Source of the DNA: an uncultured Collinsella sp. | Lineage (GTDB): Bacteria > Actinomycetota > Coriobacteriia > Coriobacteriales > Coriobacteriaceae | Length of the DNA stretch: 17,117 nucleotides | Assembly (NCBI GenBank): GCA_934655835.1 | Contig: CAKUHM010000006.1 | Span: 1-17,117 of the forward strand | Direction of reading: 5' to 3' | In this document: piece after piece, positions 14,761 through 17,117 of the stretch | Numbering within the stretch: the stretch's first letter is position 1 | Layout of the letters: every line of letters starts with the position of its first letter | Notes under the pieces: model-generated | What the model saw: only the letters and a program-made list of their open reading frames with translations | Told to the model about the DNA's origin: nothing | The model's database searches: none | Program-made: the position numbers and the translations under genes

Positions 14761-14766
14761 CCTGTT

Positions 14767-14832
14767 TCACCTTTCCTTTATTGCCCAGACGTTCCCATCA
14801 TCTTCCAGCGCGAGCATGATGGCACGAATCAT
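14767..14832 (-). CDS. Possible 21-residue leader ORF
   Basis: ATG at 14832 to TGA at 14767 encodes MIRAIMLALEDDGNVWAIK plus two residues. It ends 6 bases before the DUF4230 start and covers that gene's ribosome binding site, so it could couple or attenuate translation. The upstream ribosome binding site is poor. It could equally be chance. Confidence 0.22.
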   Translation of the reverse strand: MIRAIMLALEDDGNVWAIKER

Positions 14833-14851
14833 TCCGTCAACGGCTCAATGC

Positions 14852-14890
14852 AAAGCGCGACCGTTCAAAGAAAACGGCCGCGCTTTCTTT
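14852..14890. terminator. Intrinsic terminator beyond the lipoprotein gene remnant
   Basis: AAAGCGCG (14852-14859) and CGCGCTTT (14879-14886) pair perfectly, extended inward by CCGTT/AACGG after one mismatch. It lies 19 bases beyond the stop of the out-of-frame lipoprotein tail, as expected of that gene's original terminator. The better T-run (CTTTT) is on the plus strand, so it may work in both directions. Confidence 0.75.
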
Positions 14891-14904
14891 TCAATTCCCG
14901 CGAA

Positions 14905-14979
14905 CTATTCCTTGACGCTGTAACCCGACACCGTCGGCGCAACCCTCGAAGCGTCGACCTCGCTCATCACCTCAAACCC
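14905..14979 (-). pseudogene. Out-of-frame 3' remnant of the lipoprotein gene
   Basis: In the frame shifted by one from the lipoprotein, this stretch reads GFEVMSEVDASRVAPTVSGY and then SVKE before TAG at 14905-14907. It resembles the last strands of an FxLYD-type domain, which normally ends with a pG-x-w-x-F-x-V segment. It has no start codon with a ribosome binding site and is followed by a terminator. It is best explained as the true C-terminus, cut off by a deletion that also changed frame. Confidence 0.55.
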
Positions 14980-15664
14980 TTACACCATCAGCATCGTAAA
15001 GAGCAACATTTAGGAAAACGTTTTCGAACGATATGTCAGAGGTATTTTCGACGATTGCGGTGTACGTATAGAGACCGTAGCCATCATCACTTTTCTCAAA
15101 GTTCGCCGATGAGAGCAAACCGTTGACAACCTCATCGTTATGCGTCTTCTCCTCTACGGTCCTACCGTTCTTAATCAGCTCGTCAAACTCATCTTGATAC
15201 TCGTCATCAACTGTTAAGTCATATCGATCAACCAGTTTCTTAAGCTGTGCGGATCGTGCGTCGTAGGCTTTTTCCCATTCCTCGTAGTACTTAGGATCAG
15301 ATTCCGCATACTTCTTGGTAACATCAAGCTGATCGTCAAGCAGGTTGAGATAGGCGATGACATCTTCCTGCATCTTAGTGTCTTTAAAAGGCGCCTTTTT
15401 GAGTTCTTTGTCGTTATCGATCTCGGTTTTAATTATCTCTTTTCGCACTTTATTCGAGCTTAGATCAGCATCTTCTCCAAGCGATTCGATATAATCCGAC
15501 CGCTTTTGATAACCTTGAGCGATCACAGCCATTGCACGGTCATCGGCATAATCAGGTTCATCGTTTTTCTTCTCAGACTGCGAACAGCCGCTCAGCAGAA
15601 GCGCCCCACAAAACACCATCGCAAATAGCGCGGTCACCAGAGCCATTCCATAACGCCTTTTCAT
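14972..15664 (-). CDS. Lipoprotein with C-terminal FxLYD-like domain, truncated
   Basis: A 230-residue predicted lipoprotein. Signal peptide residues 1-26 end in the lipobox LLSGC with Cys27 as the lipidated residue. A charged, helix-rich region (about 45-190; Lys/Glu/Asp rich, for example YYEEWEKAYDARSAQLKKLV) follows, and then the start of an FxLYD-like beta domain (LYTYTAIVENTSD to VALYDADGV). That domain stops abruptly at VRV, short of its normal end, and the missing end appears in another frame just downstream. The ATG at 15664 is chosen for its AAAGGAGG; an in-frame codon 7 triplets earlier lies before that site. Expected location is the outer face of the cytoplasmic membrane. Function unknown. 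Confidence 0.75.
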   Translation of the reverse strand: MKRRYGMALVTALFAMVFCGALLLSGCSQSEKKNDEPDYADDRAMAVIAQGYQKRSDYIESLGEDADLSSNKVRKEIIKTEIDNDKELKKAPFKDTKMQEDVIAYLNLLDDQLDVTKKYAESDPKYYEEWEKAYDARSAQLKKLVDRYDLTVDDEYQDEFDELIKNGRTVEEKTHNDEVVNGLLSSANFEKSDDGYGLYTYTAIVENTSDISFENVFLNVALYDADGVRV

Positions 15665-15699
15665 TTCGTCCTCCTTTAAATACAAAACACGATATCTAG

Positions 15700-15818
15700 C
15701 CCCTCGTCAAAAAGCAGACGAATTGGCAACGCGGTGGCACTATTTGGCTCAAGGGCGTGAACTGGACAAACATCGAGGGAAGGAGTGAGCTCTGTTCAAT
15801 AAACTCCCCTCGTCAAAA
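15700..15818. repeat. 13-bp direct repeats beside the recombinase gene
   Basis: CCCCTCGTCAAAA occurs at 15700-15712 and again at 15806-15818, 106 bases apart, in the gap between the lipoprotein and recombinase genes. TCTAGC lies at 15695-15700 (before copy 1) and at 15821-15826 (after copy 2). This could be a recombination or resolution site, or a regulatory repeat; read leftward it contains TTGACG, a -35-like element. Confidence 0.5.
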
Positions 15819-15825
15819 TGTCTAG

Positions 15826-16461
15826 CTAAAGAAGACGGACAGACGACGAACGGTCAAAACTAGTCGCGTCCGCCCGTCTCCAACGATCGAACGTCGATGC
15901 GCTGACGTTCAAAAGCGCAGCAGCCTCTCGCCTCGTAACCTCACCCCCTTCGAATAATTTGATGACATCGCGATAGCTATCTGGGCGTTCGACTGCCGGC
16001 CTTCCAAATTTCCCGCCACGCAAACGCGCCGACGCGATGCCCTCCGCCTGGCGTTGCTTGATGTTTTCGCGCTCTAGCTGCGCCACGTAGCTCAAGATCT
16101 GGAGGACCAGATCTGCCATGAACGTTCCCGTGATGCCATCGGGCTGCTCGCGCGTATCGAGCAGTGGCATATCAAGAACCACGATGGCAGCGTTCCTATC
16201 CACCGTGATGCGTCGCCATTCATCGAGGACTTCGCGATAATTGCGACCCAAACGATCGATACTTTTGATCACGAGAACGTCACCCGCGCGCAACCTGCGA
16301 AGAAGACGCTGGTACTGGGGACGTCTAAAGTCCTTACCGCTTGCCTTGTCAGCATAAATCTGGCTCTGCTGCACGGGAAACCTTCCCAGCGCGTCCAACT
16401 GGCGGTCCAGGTTCTGGTCCGCAGTAGAAACACGCGCATACCCAAAGATTCGATTGTCCAT
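15826..16461 (-). CDS. Serine recombinase (resolvase/invertase family)
   Basis: A 211-residue small serine recombinase. The catalytic domain has YARVSTADQN (residues 8-17) with nucleophile Ser12 and Arg10, and the DRLGRNY signature (69-75) with Arg70 and Arg73. The dimerisation helix includes SYVAQLERENIKQRQAEGI. A C-terminal helix-turn-helix (about 165-195, TRREAAALLNVSASTFDRW) binds DNA. All catalytic residues look intact and length is normal for resolvases or Hin-type invertases. The ATG at 16461 has AGGGG about 7 bases upstream. Whether it is a resolvase, an invertase or a remnant of a transposon cannot be decided; no transposase accompanies it. It sits in the AT-richer islet beside 13-bp direct repeats. 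Confidence 0.88.
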   Translation of the reverse strand: MDNRIFGYARVSTADQNLDRQLDALGRFPVQQSQIYADKASGKDFRRPQYQRLLRRLRAGDVLVIKSIDRLGRNYREVLDEWRRITVDRNAAIVVLDMPLLDTREQPDGITGTFMADLVLQILSYVAQLERENIKQRQAEGIASARLRGGKFGRPAVERPDSYRDVIKLFEGGEVTRREAAALLNVSASTFDRWRRADATSFDRSSSVRLL

Positions 16462-16615
16462 AATTGCCCCTATCGGCTACCTCTTGGCAGCATCAGCTCA
16501 AACGAGAGCCCACTCACTATAGGGCGTGCAAATTTCGCGAATGGGTTGAGGTCATTTTGGCCCTCAGACACAAGCTATTCAAGCGCTATGCCGACAGATG
16601 CTGGCTTTTATTTTG

Positions 16616-16648
16616 AATGTGACAAAGGGACGGCCCCTTTGTCACATT
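16616..16648. repeat. 14-bp perfect palindrome containing TGTGACAAAGGGAC
   Basis: AATGTGACAAAGGG (16616-16629) and CCCTTTGTCACATT (16635-16648) are exact reverse complements with a 5-base loop. The inner sequence repeats the 14-mer found at the end of trmL. It is in the gap between the recombinase and the AAA ATPase gene, with no T-run, and looks like a dispersed REP-type palindrome. The rest of the 272-base gap (16462-16733) shows an AT-rich stretch (16677-16710) that may contain the ATPase promoter. Confidence 0.65.
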
Positions 16649-16733
16649 GATGCCCTAAATAACGGACCATCGCTTTTAATCAGAATTAACTAGAATAAAA
16701 TGAAGTTAAACGGCGGTGTGAAAGGAGAGCCTT

Positions 16734-17117
16734 GTGGAATATCTCGAGAACCCGTTTACCCCCAGTTTTGGTGAGGTTCCTGCTCATCTCGCTGGCAGGC
16801 AACAGATTATTCGGGATTTGGACCGTGCCTTCTTGAGCCAGCGCAGGCGCCCAGAATTGACCTCGATCTTCTCAGGCGCGCGTGGAACCGGTAAAACCGC
16901 TCTCATGTCGTCGCTCGCGACAAGGGCTGAATCCCACGGCTGGATTGCCGTAAAGACGACCGCGCTCCCGGGAAGGCTTGAGGAAATCGAGCTTGGGGCA
17001 AAACGCGCTGCAGCCCATCTCATCGACCCGTCCAGCCACTTCGAAGTCACCGGTCTCGGAATTGCACCGCTCGGCAGCATCGAGGTCAATCGCGTTCACG
17101 ATGTCTCAACCTGGCGT
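16734..17117 (+). CDS. AAA/ORC-type ATPase, 5' part only
   Basis: The first 128 codons of a gene that continues past the window. The product begins MEYLENPFTPSFGEVPAHLA and contains Walker A GARGTGKT at residues 48-55. The preceding GRQQIIRDLDRAFLS helix is typical of ORC/Cdc6-like AAA ATPases of the type often annotated simply as ATP-binding protein. The start is GTG at 16734 with AAAGGAG 6 bases upstream; no ATG alternative fits. Walker B and the C-terminal winged helix would lie outside the window. Such proteins are often associated with mobile or toxin-antitoxin-like loci, but the role here is unknown. Confidence 0.8.
   Translation, partial: MEYLENPFTPSFGEVPAHLAGRQQIIRDLDRAFLSQRRRPELTSIFSGARGTGKTALMSSLATRAESHGWIAVKTTALPGRLEEIELGAKRAAAHLIDPSSHFEVTGLGIAPLGSIEVNRVHDVSTWR

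Noticed and set aside
16511..16525. ACTCACTATAGGGCG, identical to the 3' half of the T7 phage promoter and common cloning vectors
   Set aside because: The upstream TAATACG half is missing, the flanks are not vector-like, and the sequence lies inside a continuous genomic region, so chance is more likely than a phage promoter or contamination.
16470..16616. Plus-strand frame ending FREWVEVILALRHKLFKRY before a TGA near 16614
   Set aside because: It looks protein-like, but there is no ATG/GTG start with a ribosome binding site and no recognisable family; it may be a decayed fragment or chance.

Overview
The window reads as chromosomal DNA of a high-GC gut actinobacterium, most like Collinsella (Coriobacteriia). 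This is judged from the protein repertoire, strong AAGGAGG-type ribosome binding sites and GC-rich codon use; no rRNA or marker gene is present to prove it. Most of the window is ordinary, compact core genome (about 1-12,865). The last 4 kb (about 12,866-17,117) is an AT-richer accessory islet.

Layout. 1-1816 (minus): a Cof-type HAD phosphatase followed closely by a LysR-family regulator. 1817-2139: a perfect 25-bp inverted repeat, then a TPP riboswitch with an attenuator hairpin. 2140-4016 (plus): thiM, a MTH1187-type thiamine-binding protein and thiE, a TPP-controlled salvage operon. 4118-4987 (minus): a patatin-like phospholipase, convergent with thiE across a shared terminator. 5312-9686 (plus): two paralogous cyclic-di-GMP proteins in tandem. 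The first is GGDEF-PAS-GGDEF*-GGDEF*-EAL and the second GGDEF-PAS-GGDEF* (asterisk means degenerate). 9798-10421: a flavodoxin-fold protein with a four-cysteine motif. 10426-10606: a strongly structured leader that looks like a translational riboswitch of a class I do not recognise. 10607-10948: an ArsC/Spx-fold protein lacking the active-site cysteine. 11035-12165: a CobW/COG0523 metallochaperone GTPase. 12266-12865: TrmL tRNA methyltransferase with an unusual insertion.

The islet reads mostly leftward. It holds a recombinase (15826-16461), a lipoprotein gene that has lost part of its 3' end (14972-15664, with an out-of-frame remnant down to 14905), and a tight three-gene operon. That operon encodes a DUF4230 membrane protein, a 43-residue microprotein and an unrecognised 354-residue protein with an Ala/Gly-rich N-terminal part. 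Copies of a 14-bp sequence lie at both edges of the islet. Beyond it an AAA ATPase gene starts and runs off the window.

The two observations I rate highest are the leader at 10426-10606, where a closing helix and a Shine-Dalgarno-sequestering hairpin compete for the same bases, and the uncharacterised DUF4230/microprotein/354-residue operon.
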